Origin: Sistotremastrum niveocremeum HHB9708
Taxonomy: Eukaryota; Basidiomycota; Agaricomycetes; Sistotremastrales; Sistotremastraceae
Assembly: GCA_001630475.1 (NCBI GenBank)
Contig: KV419488.1
Span: 1 to 27,907, forward strand
Direction of reading: 5' to 3'
DNA: 27,907 nucleotides
Shown in pieces: positions 11,377 through 24,028 of the stretch. Made by a program: the position numbers and the translations under genes. The notes beneath the pieces are model-generated. The model saw only the letters and a list, made by a program, of their open reading frames with translations, made no database searches and was not told the origin of the DNA. Numbering within the stretch: position 1 is the stretch's first letter; every line of letters starts with the position of its first letter.

Positions 11377-14300
11377 GGGACGATGGAGATGATAGTAGTC
11401 GTCACAATGCAACGAGATTAGGAGCTGTGCCGTTACCGTGAGGCGTGGATGGCTCTGTCAAAGGGAGTCGCGCTATGACTTGACGCTGTTTCGGCTTCCG
11501 AAATTCCGATCCTTTTCTCAATGACAACCTTCGTTGAGCCCTTCAAGGTATTGCTTCAATGACTCAATGATGTTATGCGTTAAGACTTCTGAAAAGGTCG
11601 ATTTTGTATCATGGGAAAACCTGAACTGTCACACATCGGCTTCTATGCGCTGGCGAAAGTCTGTTCGGTGTCAGCATGATGGAAATTTAAATTTAAGTCA
11701 TCTTGCCGATGAGTAAACCTGGCGCCAGCTTGCTCCTATTGCGAAAGTGTGGTGACTTTCGAGGGCCCTTGACAATCATATCGAGCGACTGCTGGTCTTC
11801 CTTCCCTCTTTGACCCCTGTCGGTCGGTTATCGTCGACTTATCGAGTCAGAGGGCTCGCTCATTGCGGGCTATTCGAATGTCCAACGAGGACGCATCCTC
11901 AACTTGACTGAGGCAATTATCTACAGTCTCTTTCACGACTGCCAATTTATTCTAACGTCGAAAATTAGCTACGAGTTTCACTGGACTCTCTCCATGGGTA
12001 TATGGGCCTGATCTTCCGGATATCGCCGAAAAGTGCTTCAACCAACAGCACTGGCCTTGAGGCTTGGCATGGGTTCTTGGCCTGAAGTCCTTTAATTCGG
12101 GTTCCTTTGTATGAACGCGGAGACACTGTCGTAATAATACTTATCGTAAGTCTGGTACCCTGCGAAGGATATTAAGCGATCTAACGAATATCTTCATCCT
12201 TGTGCCATAGGACACTGTTGCGTATCGCTTGAACCTTCACATATGATCCAAAACTGAGTATGCATATGGCTCCAGATAATTCTTCTTTGGACCATCAACC
12301 GTTTTCTGGTCCTGATAGCGTGGCTCCCTTGACCGAAGGACAGTTTTCATTAGTAAATTGACACTTTTGAGTGTGGTCATGCAGCTCGAGTACTTAACAG
12401 CATATCGCAAGCAAGAGTCACACATATCTGGAGATATCCCTCGATCATCGCAGATAATCTATGGGTTATTCACGCCGACATAATCTACAACACTCGCCCG
12501 CCTCGATGGAGCCGAAAACCACATGACTGTGCTTGCCTGGTTATTATTCGTTTCATCTCTCAGCTACGGTATGGGATACTTTGCCTCGTTCGTTTTGTCA
12601 CCTGGCCACAATATTCTGTTTCATTTCAAACTCCGCCCCGGAATTATTTTTCATTGAATATGGGAATCGAGCGAGAACGAACACCAACATGAGTAATTTT
12701 AGTCCGCATGGTATGCTGCACTTCTCCGCTTTCCAATGCTACGTGGTCGAGGAATATAATCTCTCACAAAGCAGGTGTTTTATTTTTTCTTGCATACGGA
12801 GAGGCCAAGAATGGTATTAGGTCGGGGATAGAATAACCTATAATGAAAGCTCATCATTCCATTGGCCTTGCAGAATCCGGAAAAGTTCAGTTGAGTTCTG
12901 ATGTATAGTCTTCGAGAAACATTACATGTACTACTTCGACCTTCTCTTCATGAATCTTTCGAGGCGATGAACTACGTGCGGCCTCATCCTTTCGATAAGC
13001 GTTCATTGACGGTGTTCATTAGCCTGCATCCAGTTTTCCGGTCGGTTTTTGGGTTGGGGGATGCTTTGCCAAGGTCATATGCTCGGAAAGAGATGAAATG
13101 TTGGGTTCGATCAGTGAGATCTCGAGGAATCGATGTTCCGATTTCTGGGTGCTTGTTCGCCTTCACTGGCCTAAGAGAAGGTGAGGAAATTTCTGAGGCG
13201 ATAAGAATTGTTTCTCAGGAAAAACCCTTCGGGATCATAAGCGGAGGGATCATACGTATTATGGACTTGAGTTCCAGCCGATGCGATTTTCCTCGGATAC
13301 TTTCCCTCGTTTCCGAAACTTCCCGGGTATGAAAATTCCTCGAATTGATCGCTTAAACATCGAAGCCGAGAGGGCTTGTAACACGGATGTTGAGGCGATG
13401 AGAAGAAACACGAGACTTTTGGGATGGGTATGCCGTGATACAGAAGTCTCGACGGAGCTAAGGAAGCATTGAAACCGTCCCGCATTAGTGTGTTCAATAT
13501 GTTACCATTGCCCTGAAGATTGTCTCGACGTGTGTAGGCACACATGTTCATGTCGGCACCTACGGAATGGCTTATTACGAGACGTTTGCTGCCTCACAAC
13601 ACAGAAGCCAATAGTTCGAACCCGATGGAAACTAAGTGATCAAAAGAGCACATCGCGGCAAGGCCTCGAATCCCTCGATTACCCTACATGCTCTCGGCTT
13701 GTGGTTGACCAACTACGAACTTGATTAAAGGTCTCGAAGGAGAACGATCGGTAATCAAACGCCAGATTCTTGTGGAGCGTGCTATAGGAGCGTATGTGTA
13801 CCCGGCTTGTGGTTCCGCCGAGAGAAGAGGGGTTGGTCCTTGCCAGTCCGAACTCGAATGGAAATCGATAGCCATTCCACTCGTATTCAAAGTATGCAGA
13901 AGACCTGCGCCCAATATAATGTATCTAGTAAGTTGTATCATCGTTCTTCAACTGCAGAGATTAATATATCGAACGGTCATACCGTTCATTCATTGAAGTC
14001 CATTCCGTCTGGACTCACCTCCGCAGTGCTCTTCGTATTTGAGGCGAACTAGGAAACGTATGACCACCTGATAGAGTATTGGTGCAACTATGCCGTCGCA
14101 GGGAAGCAAAGACTTGGTTGGGTGAGCGTTTGGCACTTATTGGCGCCTCTCGTAACACACGGTTCTGGATCCGAAGATCGTTTGGTGTCGAAGGCAAAAA
14201 CTTTTTTGGCATTCAGAAAGTGACTCCCACTTTATTAGCGTAGTTTGAAGTGTGACTTCAGGATAGAATGCAAGCTCGTGAGCCTGAGATAGAAATCTGA

Positions 14301-15045
14301 GTTCGAGATGAGTTCTGTAGCCAGCAAGTCCCAAAGCAGAGCATGTTATGACGCGTATCTCGGTACTGGGAGGCTAATGGCTCCCGCCAGAAGGATCCAA
14401 CAGCTAATCCTCTCGCGAAATCTTGATGTCAGAGGATGGAGCCTCAAGGGGTATCGATCGTCTTATGCTTTAATTCGATCGCTGAGAGGTGCATGCGCGA
14501 GCTATCTCGTTCGAGAAAACAGTTTTCTGGAATTTTACTATCATCGGGGCCGCGAAATTAGATTTATAACCTATAGACGTAGCTGGGTCATGAAGGTGTG
14601 GAAGTCCAACTAAGTCCCTAAGCTCGCCGAGCTCCACAGTAGTACGGCACGGTGGCGGTGTAGCTTGCGGGGTCGCCAGTTTGTTTTGCCGTCAATGTAA
14701 GATCGATCCTTGGGAAGGGGCAGATATTTGAGCCATCTCCTATGACCGTAATTTTCGCCCAGTGTCATTGCAGACGGCCTGCGGAAATTGAATCGAAGTT
14801 TGGAGGAGCGGGAGAGAGGTCGGAGTTTGAAAACGTGCCCGATCCGCGTCGTACCCCTCATCTTGGACGCCCCTTTTCAAGCTGCTCAACACTCTGAGCA
14901 ATGGAGTCCTCTCCTTTATCTAAAGTGCTTTCGACGAGGAGATCCCATCCACAATTTAGCTCCTGAAAATGTCCAGTACTTTAACAGATTAATTTTTGAC
15001 GGTGAGCAACCAGCGACATCGCACGCTAGCCCGCCTCTCAGACAG
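11377..15045. other. Gene-poor region
   Basis: This lies between the start of paralog B (its promoter should lie in the first few hundred bases) and the secreted-protein gene. Several 60-143-codon frames occur on both strands, for example plus 12901-13332 and minus 13171-13551. They overlap each other and resemble no family, and I could not chain them through short introns. I see no mobile-element termini, tRNA or extended repeat here. Confidence 0.45.
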
Positions 15046-15959
15046 ATGTATTCCTTCAGTGTCATCCTCGTCCTAGCTTCGCTATTCGCCAGCGAAACTC
15101 ATGCGCGATCCTATCCGCATAGGCTGGTATCCCGACAGCGAGTCGTGGAGTTGTCAGACGGTTCAACGATGGAATACGGCCACGCAAATCTCGCTTCGGG
15201 CTTGAAGGAATGGCAGTCCAGTGGTACGTTTGCTTTTCCACGTCGCGCAATCATTATCTTACCTGAACATCTCAGGAATTCTTCGCCAAGGATGCTCTGA
15301 TCCCCTCGCCAAAATCAAGTCTTGCTACGATTTGTCATTGACCTCCAATCCGTCGCAACAACTCGATCCCGGATTCCCCTCATCTCCTCGTCAACGCATC
15401 GAGTTCCGCACCAACTCTCAGAAAGCTGGATCGACTGCCTCGTACACATGGAAGCAAACGCTACAACCCACCTCCACCTCCACCCATTTCTTCCATCTCA
15501 TGCAGGTCTTCGATGAACCTGACGGAACTCCCGTCATGACACTCGATGCTGTCAATGGCAACGCCCGCATCGTTGACTATTCACCTCAAAGGCAGAACTG
15601 CGGTGGTGGATGTCCTACGATACCCATCAGTCAGTATACCGGGATAACGACACTGCACTCGTTGCGGGTTACCTTCGGAGCGAACGGATCCGCAGTGTAC
15701 ACAGTTTCGAATGCTGTGACCGGGAAGCAATTACTCTCTTACAAGCCCAAAGGATATATGGGAGGCAGCTCATCATAGTAAGATTCAACTTTTTCGACAT
15801 CTCGCCTTCCGCTTATGGCTTCGATAGTGTCAAATTTGGCGTGTATCGATCAACTTACCCGGGACAGTCGGACGTCAGGTACGTTTCAATTGCGTTTACG
15901 GAGCGATGTCTCATCGAATTTATTCTAGCTCATCGGTCGGAGATTTCGCTTTGCAATGA
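15046..15959 (+). CDS. Secreted jelly-roll, polysaccharide-lyase-like protein
   Basis: Four exons: 15046-15223, 15276-15777, 15828-15878 and 15929-15959, giving 253 aa. Introns are 50-52 nt with donors GTACGT, GTAAGA and GTACGT. Residues 1-20 form a signal peptide: a hydrophobic core VILVLASLF ending THA before an Arg-rich stretch. The mature part has KSC and NCGGGC cysteines. It also has a strand pattern (HFFHLMQVFD, TPVMTLDA, LHSLRVTFGANGSAVYTV, SSSYVKFGVYRS) typical of concanavalin-like jelly-roll fungal polysaccharide lyases of the PL14/PL20 kind. That family placement is from pattern memory only; a lectin or glycoside hydrolase with the same fold is possible. If correct, it acts outside the cell on uronic-acid polysaccharides. 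It stands alone, with no cluster partner. Confidence 0.8.
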
Positions 15960-17560
15960 ATATTCCAATGATGCGTGATTGACCCTCTACTGCAATATAT
16001 AGGGACTCTCTGTAGTAAACCCGCTCATTCTTACCGTTTGGTCTCAGAAAGATTATTTTATCTGTACTGTTGTCCTTTATTTCATGTTATCGTAATCAGC
16101 ACAGCGTTGAATGGTCACAAACTATTTGCCTCGTTCCTGTCGATCCCGCCCCTGAGCTACACTCTATTTCAGTCTGCGTTGCCCCTAACTCAGATGGGAA
16201 GACTCAATTTTGATATGAAGCTGAGGGGCTCCGCACAGCATCATTCGGCGACCATTCATATATTCGTGGCCAACTCAGTACCACTATGCCCAGCATCCGC
16301 CAAGTACGGACGATCTGCACTGTATGCTGACGCTCAGTGGTATCATATAATGTTGTACTACTAGTGGCGTCAACGGTGTCTACACCTAAATCAGGTTCTT
16401 TGCAATTCAAGCTCGTGTTCAGGGCCTTTTGTTCGGCACAGTCCTAGTAATTTCAGGCTAGTTCAGCTCGTTATGGGAAGTCTATCGTCTTCTGGAATAC
16501 GCAAAATGTGCTATCAATCTAGGGCGATCAAGAGGACGATCGTCAGATCAGTGCTAGCTTCGTCTGCGGGCTTTGACGATCCATTCGCGAGTGCCTCGAT
16601 GAGATGCTGAGCAAGCATGTCCTGAGAGATAAGGTCGAAGACCACACCACGATGCACCGAGGGGTGGGAGTGATGGGATCGACTGGATGAAATACATTTG
16701 AAGACAAAAGACGCCATCCGCCCCATTGAATGGTACGAATACGTGTGGTTCTCCCCAGGCAGTCCATCCTTGGGTCGACCGTCGAGCGCCTGTTCGGGTT
16801 TCAAAGAAATCTAGAATTTCAACAACGAATCGCTAACTAACTTGATTGCCGGTGTACTATTGAGAACGAACCTCGGTATATAAGCCCCGCCGCACTGCCT
16901 GAACGACGAAGATAACAGACCACCAGAGACCCATCGCGGAATATGCTGGCAGGGTCCCACAACTAATCGCCATTCTAGGAAGACCCGCGTGATTGGTAGC
17001 TTCTATGATAGCGCTACGCCCCTGTGAGCTGCCCATGAGCCACGGGTTCGACCAATCAAGTGCATCTTAATTCAGACAAAAAGCAGCTAGCTTACTACTC
17101 CTGGATTATCAGATAAGGCGTATCCTGCGCCGAAACGTTGAAAGCGGATGATTCGAACCGATCCCTGATCTGACGCAATGCTAGGACTCAGACCTCGGGG
17201 AGAGAAGGACGTTTGATTCTTCGATAACTTGCATTACTAAGCAGGCGCTCGGAAGACTCATAGAGTCAGTCTGAGCCGAGATGCGGGTGATTCGGCCGGG
17301 AGCAAATCACGTAAGCAACTCTCGATGACGAACCTGCATTCCGCTCGCGAAGCCATATCCTTGATCCCTCATTGCTGCATGGAGATAGTGCTGTTGACAA
17401 AGCATTGCCTTATTCTACGAATCGATGGCCGACATCTTTGTTCTCGTTCTCTAAGACTCGAGCTATAACATCTCGTCAGACGACGCCAGCGCATCATTTG
17501 AATCACCTATAGCCTCACTGTGCATCTTAGTACTATAGCATCGCCGACGCTCAAATCAGG
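15960..17560. other. Intergenic region with unresolved open frames and a TATA motif
   Basis: This follows the secreted-protein stop and contains the presumed promoter of the NmrA-like gene at its right end. Minus-strand 16514-16810 is open in all three frames and could hold an exon, but none matches a family I know. A plus-strand TATATAAG lies at 16877-16884 with no convincing gene after it. Two tRNA-like T-loop motifs near 17040 and 17147 do not fold into tRNAs. Confidence 0.4.
16877..16884 (+). promoter_or_regulatory. TATA-box-like motif
   Basis: TATATAAG is a textbook TATA sequence in a GC-richer setting, but the nearest recognised plus-strand start is almost 700 bp downstream, too far for a normal promoter. 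It could serve an unrecognised short transcript or be a chance match. Confidence 0.25.
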
Positions 17561-18748
17561 ATGGCTGAACTCACGACCGTGGCTGTCGCAGGAGCATCTG
17601 GGCAATTGGGGAAACCACTGGTATCTTTGTTCATCAAGAGCGGACATTATTCGATTGTTAGAATACTTGTGCGCCAGGGCACGGTACGTGGCTCGCACAC
17701 TTTCCTTTCTTGTCGCCGCTTACCGAATCGTGCGCTATATGGCTAGATCGATAAACCTGAATTCCAAGAATATCGGGATCGATCAGGCGTCGAAATCGTC
17801 GAGGTGGATTACGAGAACCCTGATTCTGTGTTGGCGTCTTTAAAAGACATCCAACTTGTCGTGTCATGCGTTGCAAAACCCGGTCAAATAACCAATCAAC
17901 TGCCGCTCGCGAAAGCCGCCCACACCGCCGGCGTAAAGCTATTCATTCCCTCTGATTTCGGCCAAGTGTGTCGTCATAGTTCGCGCTCGAGCTGGATCAT
18001 TACTTACCGAATCACGGACTCGTAGAACTTCCCTACGTACGGCGATCCTAATGATCGCTATGTCAATACTCCCGTCCTCTATGGGAAATACGCTTTCTTC
18101 AAGCTTGCGAATGAGATCAATCTCCCTCAAGCCTCGTTCGCTGTTGGTAACTGGATGGAAAGTCTGATCACTCCGTACGTCCCATCTTACATTGGTTTCT
18201 TCTTCCCGATCTTATACCGACTATAGCCGTGGCGGATTCGATTTCGCCGCCCGCAAAGTGACGATATACGGTACCGGAGAACCGCCAGTCAGTTGGGCTG
18301 TCACGAACGACATCGCACGGTACGTACTCACGCTATACCAATCTTGTTTCTTTCTCGTCTGAGTCATATGACAATCAGATACGTTGACCACATTCTGCGC
18401 ACCGTTCCGCTCAAGGAAGCGCTCGGAAAGAAATTCCGGATGCAAGGCGATCGTCAATCGCCCAATGATATCGTGCGATTGTGGGAGCAGAAATACGGGG
18501 TAAGCAACGATCGTAATATTCATTAACTGCGAACGGTGTACTAATCATTTTACTCTTAGGAGAAGCTGGAAGTGACTTACAAGCCGATTTCGGAAATACA
18601 CAAGTTGCTGGACGAAAGCGAGGGAAATAATTTCTTGGCGTCGCTTTGGAATGAATGGGCAAACGGAAGAGGTGCATTTCCACCAGACGAGGTCGACAAT
18701 CATTACTTCCCCGACTGGAACCCAAAGAAGGTCGTCGATTACATATAA
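17561..18748 (+). CDS. NmrA-like / isoflavone reductase-like oxidoreductase
   Basis: Six exons: 17561-17683, 17747-17965, 18026-18174, 18227-18319, 18379-18499 and 18560-18748, giving 297 aa. Introns are 52-63 nt and three of five donors are GTACGT. The protein is a Rossmann-fold NAD(P)-binding protein of the NmrA / PCBER-isoflavone reductase family. It shows VAVAGASGQLG (GxxGxxG, residues 11-17), VRQG with an Arg (38) placed to contact NADP, VVSCV before the cofactor, and IPSDFG (108-113), the fungal form of the family's PSEFG motif. YGKYAFFKLANEI supplies the usual helix Lys. Length is normal for the family (about 300 aa). These proteins are either NADPH-dependent reductases of small aromatic or carbonyl compounds or redox-sensing regulators; the sequence does not tell which. 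It is cytosolic, as there is no signal peptide. Confidence 0.93.
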
Positions 18749-19418
18749 GGAGATCGAACACATAAAGCAGAAATGAACTTCCCAATAAAATCTTAGATTC
18801 AGAAAGACGCGTATGCTGATGAAATCGGAATGGATATCGGACAATCCGAAGCCGTGCGAGAGAAGAAACATAGTATTGCGTGTTATGTACATCATGAAAG
18901 CAATGCTTGACTACAGTCCTCGACGAATAAACAACAGGATAGGATGCATCTGAAAAGTGACGACAAAGACAACGGAGCATGCAAAATGGTGACAAGACAT
19001 ATAAAGGGCGCAAAAATCTGCGAACGAAGCTCATAAGACAAAAATCTAGAAGACGAAGAGATAGACATATTTTGCTTTGTACACCTATGAGACAATAGCA
19101 AACAGTTGGTACGGACCAGGGCGGTATTACAAGATTACAATTAAAGGAATGAACGAATGAACAGATGAACTCGAAGGGAAGGTGAGGCATGCAAAGAGTA
19201 GATGATGGGAGGTATGTACGTTGAGTCCTAGACGTATATCAAGGAAGGTATGGATATGCAATGCAGTGCGACGTGAGAACATGATGAGCAACGACAACAG
19301 TGACAACAGTAGCGACAAGCAGAGAGGGACATGGGACGACACCGAGGAAATGATCGCGGTTATACAGTTCCGACGTAGCGGATATTCGATTTTGGTTGAG
19401 ACGGAAGCGCATACGTTC
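18749..19418. other. Shared 3' region between convergent genes
   Basis: The NmrA-like gene and MPS1 converge here with 670 bp between stop codons. It contains an AATAAA signal for the plus-strand gene and a short CAA/GAC-rich imperfect repeat near 19290-19325. Open frames on the minus strand look like chance frames in AT-rich 3' sequence. Antisense overlap of the two 3' ends is possible. Confidence 0.55.
18784..18789 (+). terminator. Polyadenylation signal AATAAA
   Basis: A canonical AATAAA lies 36 nt after the stop of the NmrA-like gene, on the sense strand and at a distance typical of compact fungal 3' ends. Confidence 0.6.
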
Positions 19419-22400
19419 CTAAGTAGATTTGGCAAGCTTTTGGAGCTCGGCGATGAGTTTCTGGGACCAAAGTATATTAGCTATCAAGCCGATACGGCGA
19501 GTACGAAAGTGTTACTTACGGGACCTTGGTCTTGAATCCACTGCGGATCGTTCTTGCCGTGTTGGATAGCGTACTGCAATGCTTGGCTCATCAAGTGAGC
19601 ATCAATTGGCGCTTGATGCAGCTTCAAGAGTGTCCACGATGGGTGTGAGCACTCCGCAGCATTGAGCGCCACAGGAGGTGGCGGCGGAGGCGGAGGCGGG
19701 GATGGAGCGACTCCTACGGATAGCCAAGATGCAGCTAGTAGCTCGGGGATCTCGGCACGTTCTTTAGGGTTTCTCTTGAGACAAGCTTTCATCGTTTCGA
19801 TGACCGCAGGAGGTACGAAACTCTTCTTTTCGTCGGAAGTATCTCGTTCCGTCGGTCGACATTGCTGAGAGGGCGATGATGATGACGAACTTGAGGGAGG
19901 ACGAAAGGGGGAAGATTCCGATGGGAAGTCAATAGCGTGTTCGGCATCGGGGATGGCTTTCATTTTCCCAAGTGTTGATAGTGCAGCGAATGGAGGCTGG
20001 CCGTATATCATTTGATAGAGGATGCAACCTAGTGACCAGACGTCACTTGAGCGACCGACCTATTGCATCACATGAGTTGGTATGAAGTAAGAGGTACGAT
20101 GTATAGCTTACTTTTAATCGTCGCATCCCCTCCGGCAACTCGATAGCTTCAGGACTCATATAGTTGACGGTTCCGATCTAGATAGATATAAGCTCCTAGA
20201 CAAATGAAACGGTGGCTGTGTTGCGAACCTGATGATCCCGCTGGATATTCGTCGTGTCGTTCGCAATAGCATTCGCGATACCGAAGTCAATAAGCTTCAG
20301 CTTGCCTTTCACCAAGACGAAGTTCGCCGGTTTCAGGTCCGAATGTACAATCTTCTCCTCATGAATTACATGCACGGCTTGAAGCATCTTTCGTAGTCAA
20401 GATTAGCGAAACCTCGATACGTTTAACGAAGTCACGTACCTGCTTCCACCATCCCATAATCGAGATCCAGTCCAACTTCTCCGTCTGCGTACTCTGCAAT
20501 AGATGTGCCAGATCGATCTCTCCGCATTCCATGACCAACATCAACGAGCCTTTCGACCCTCCACCGCCAACTTTCAACTCGGCATCGACCAGTCGGATAA
20601 TCCTCTCGTTCCCACTTAGTCGTCGAAGGAGATTGATCTCATTCCGATATCCAGCCATTTCTTCGTCGGAGACTTTGTCTAATGAAACTCGCTTGAGGGC
20701 GTAGAACTCATAGTTTTGAGGAGTCATCACGCGATACACTCGTGATGAACCGCCCTTTCCGAGAAGGTCAAGACGTATATACGTCTTGCGGTTGACCTAT
20801 ATAGGAGGACTGCATTAGTTCCTGCGAAGATGATACTGAAGGTTAAACGTACCACGAAATGTCGTTGTGACGTGCCGATCCCCGAAGCTGCGACATTGGC
20901 TGCTGCAGCTCGCTCCCTGTCGCTTCTGTCTCTGTCTCTCATGTCTCGATCACGCTCCCTCTCCTCTCCATCTTCTTCGACGAGTGTAGATCCTCCCCAA
21001 GTCTTTCCGACTCGCTCTCCTGATCCCCCGAGCGCTGTACTTGATGTAGGCGGGTCGGGTGCCGTAGGACTTCGTCGATGCTTTGACATAGCTTGAGCGG
21101 AAGGAGATAGTCTCGACGATGTAGGAATCGGAGCAGCGATAGCAGAGGCTGATTCGGAGGTCAACAATGTGACGGTCGACGTATTTGGTTGATTGGATGG
21201 ATGGGATGGTGGGAGTACGGTATGGCTTTCCGTTCGTTGATGGCTAATGTAATGTTGGGGTTGTCCTGTAGGAGATCCTTCGGGAGAAGGAGTCTGATAC
21301 TCGGGGATTGGAACGGTTTCTGGGTCGATAGGGTCATCGTCCTTCGGCTTCTCCATACGTTTCTTCTCTTCGAGAGTGATCCGACGTGCACCACCCGCTC
21401 GCGTCGAGAGTGGCATGACGGTTGCTGTAGGTGTAGGAAGTCCAGTCGTCAAATGGACTGATCGAGAACGAGCTTGGGCTCGTGGTGGAATTGGAGGAAC
21501 TGGAGGTGGAGGAGAGGGTGATGGATCAGTCGAGTCGAGGGAAGACCCCCGGCTGTAAACAGCAGGAGTAGAGTCTTCCAGTGCCACTAGGTTGACATTA
21601 GAAGAGGATTCTTGAAGGAAGAAGGAATCACCTACTCGGGGTATCGCTGAGACGACTTTCGTTGGTGTATCGTCTGGGTCGCGTATCACGCATCAACGGA
21701 GTGGCACTTCCGACGACACTATCTCCCCGCGCCCTGGCGTGACCGTATGTCGGATTTCTCGTCACTATAGGAGGCGACGAGGGACCGGCATCCGCGTTTG
21801 CAGGTTCGTCTTCAGGTTCGGTCTCAATCTCTACAGCCACATCACTCTCGCCTCCGCTTTCAATTACAAGACTAAGCTCAGCGGGTGGCGGAGCACGTCG
21901 AGATAAAGACGATACTGGAGTAGTCGTGGTCGATCGGAAAGACTTTGAACGGAGGGGAGCTGTTGGGCCAGGCGTAACGGTTTGGGTGGTAACACCGCGT
22001 GCGGCACGAACAGGGAGTGGTGCTTGAGGTCTTGTAAGACTCGATGAATGATAAGGAGTAGTCTTTGAGGCTATGCGGTGCTCAATCAACATGATGGCTC
22101 AGAGTAGAGAAATGAAGCTTACGGATAATACCGATCTCTTCGTTCTCCTTGTCTTCCGTCGTCGCCTGATGAGTTCCAATGCTATTCGTGCTATGCGAAC
22201 GAATCTTCAACGCTGCCATTAACCCAACCGGTGTTGATACGGTCCGTTTCCACTCCCGTGCACTGGCGTCGGGATTTGGTGCGCTCTCACTACGCGACAG
22301 GCTCGAGCGACGGGGTGCTGGGAGCAGCTCCTTCATGGTATCTTGATCATCCGTGAATGATGTGTTCGTTGGGACGGTCGACAAAGGGGTCGGGGGCGTA

Positions 22401-22543
22401 ATTTTGTCGACGTCGCCGCGGGTGCTGACTCTGATGGGTTGACCGTGCTCATCGACCTGATACTCAAAGGAGAGTTCGAATGAAGAGTCCTCTGATATGG
22501 ATTGACGTCTGGAGGGGTTGAGGACGACGGCTGCTGAGGCCAT
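19419..22543 (-). CDS. MPS1: MPS1/TTK-family dual-specificity kinase
   Basis: Eight exons: 22543-22123, 22070-21690, 21631-20853, 20796-20440, 20387-20229, 20177-20112, 20059-19520 and 19460-19419, giving 914 aa. Introns are 51-59 nt and all phases fit. Residues 1-527 are Ser/Thr/Pro-rich and disordered. The kinase domain runs from about 528 to 850: [21 protein letters not shown] (loop G540-G543), AxK Lys562, HSDLKP (Asp663), LIDFG (Asp681), and the MPS1-typical activation loop [11 protein letters not shown] then [10 protein letters not shown], followed by [15 protein letters not shown] in place of HRD, and the TTNIQ/GTVNY loop, identify MPS1. It phosphorylates kinetochore proteins in the spindle checkpoint and acts in spindle-pole duplication in yeasts. 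A poly-Ser insert and a nine-Pro run (before VALN) lie near the C-lobe. The short last exon encodes [13 protein letters not shown]. The intron 21632-21689 (donor GTGATA) is the least certain, chosen for phase and length. Confidence 0.93.
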
Positions 22544-24028
22544 TGAGCTTGCACGTCTTGAGGACGGCGCGAGTTGTAGCGCGATGTTGGAGGAATGCGA
22601 TCACGTGATGAGAGTTGCTTTCGGAGAAGAGTCACTCGTCACAACCGTGACCGGCCACGTTTTCCAGATCATGACGTATGCGGAGTATCATTTCGGACTG
22701 TTCGGCCGAAACTTGCAACGCCTTCTTGTGCACGACTCTTTGCATCCCCACGGCCATGGGGTATCACTTGTGGTATCAAGTTTCTATCTATCGAGCTATC
22801 TGAAAGCCTTTGCGTTCTATCTATCTATATACGCGATTATGAATCATTGCTCTGCGTCACTTTGTCCTTTTCAATTGGCGACGAAATCGATCCGTGCGCA
22901 ACATGCCTAGATGCTCGTCTACAGTCAAGCACATCCGCCCTCTACTTCAGCTCTTCCCTCGTCTGCTACTCTGGTTCTCCCCTTACTCGTTGTCTTGACG
23001 TTACCAAACGAATCTGACTCGAAATTTACGTGGGGAAGATTTACCGTGGGAGGAGCTACTTTCTCGACTCCGAGGAAAGAGGTTTCACATTCAAGTTGAT
23101 TACTTCCGATCATAGAGTGACTCGACGACGTGTGTTCTTGGCGAAAAGCGGCCCCAGCATCTGCACGATTCGTCGTAAGAGACTTCGGAAACGATCGCTG
23201 TAGCAGCACAGCCCTCGGTCTCAGTCTTTTACTTTCCGTATCTCACTCTCTACTTTCCTTCGCTTTCTTGGTGCCCATCTATTCCTACGTTCGTCAACCA
23301 TCATCCCCTATTCTGTCGACTAACCAGGAGCTCCGATGACGGATCCACGGGGAAGCGATTCCATCTCGGCATTCTCGGCATTCGCGATGTATTCTACTCT
23401 CCCGCATTCTGCCTTTTGCATTTCGCGTCTTCAAATGGCTGGATCTGTCTTCTGACCAAGTGATATTTGGGCCTGGATCTTATTTTGAGCGGATTCTATC
23501 GCCAACCGATCCCATCTTCTTCGCCTCCTACGGCTCCAGTATGGAAAATCAACCTTCGTTCATTTCGTGAAGATCTGAGATATACATACGCCTCTATGAG
23601 TGCGGTACATCACTTTCTCTATCATCTATAGCTGTTCCTGAATACTGGGTCTCGAATCGAATGTAACTTGGCTCGGACTGCATCTTCGCTCTGATGGTGT
23701 CCTCTTACTCTCGAATCTCTGAATGTAGGCAACCTCTGTTCTCATAAATGCTACGGACGTAACTCGATGCCCTCTCTATCATTGCGCGGGGATGATTAGT
23801 AGGAGAAGGTCAAACCCAGGTGGCCGGTCTTGTCTTGGGTCTCGTGACTTTCGACTACGATGATCACGTGCACGGAGCTCTGATCTACGACGATAATAGA
23901 GTCCTCACAGGATCGGAGCGAAGCGCAATACATTTTGATTTTTATTGGATTTTCTATCATGTTGTTAGGCCGCCGTCGTAGCGTCGAGGTCGGTCAGATC
24001 GACTTCAAATTCGAATATAATACATGAG
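22544..24028. other. Region upstream of MPS1, coding unresolved
   Basis: This holds the MPS1 promoter and upstream sequence. Several stretches read like protein on the plus strand without a Met or clear splicing, notably about 23385-23570 and 23796-23981. In the latter the frame contains FDYDDHVHGALIYDDN. I could not join them into a gene or recognise a domain. They may be exons of an unrecognised plus-strand gene, perhaps connected to the broken frame at 24029-26110, or chance openings. Confidence 0.35.

Noticed and set aside
12901-13332. 143-codon plus-strand open frame
   Set aside because: It overlaps an antisense frame of similar length, has no domain, and its upstream region shows no promoter or splice logic.
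17030-17070. GGGTTCGACC motif resembling a tRNA B-box on the plus strand
   Set aside because: The loop is not followed by the required C and no T-stem, anticodon stem or acceptor stem pairs.
17130-17215. tRNA-like segment on the minus strand with a GGTTCGAATC T-loop motif
   Set aside because: The five base pairs expected on either side of the T-loop do not form (ATCGG against CATCC), and no acceptor stem could be matched.
19662-19868. Plus-strand Gly-rich open frame starting with a Gly run
   Set aside because: It is the antisense shadow of the poly-Pro run in the MPS1 kinase exon.
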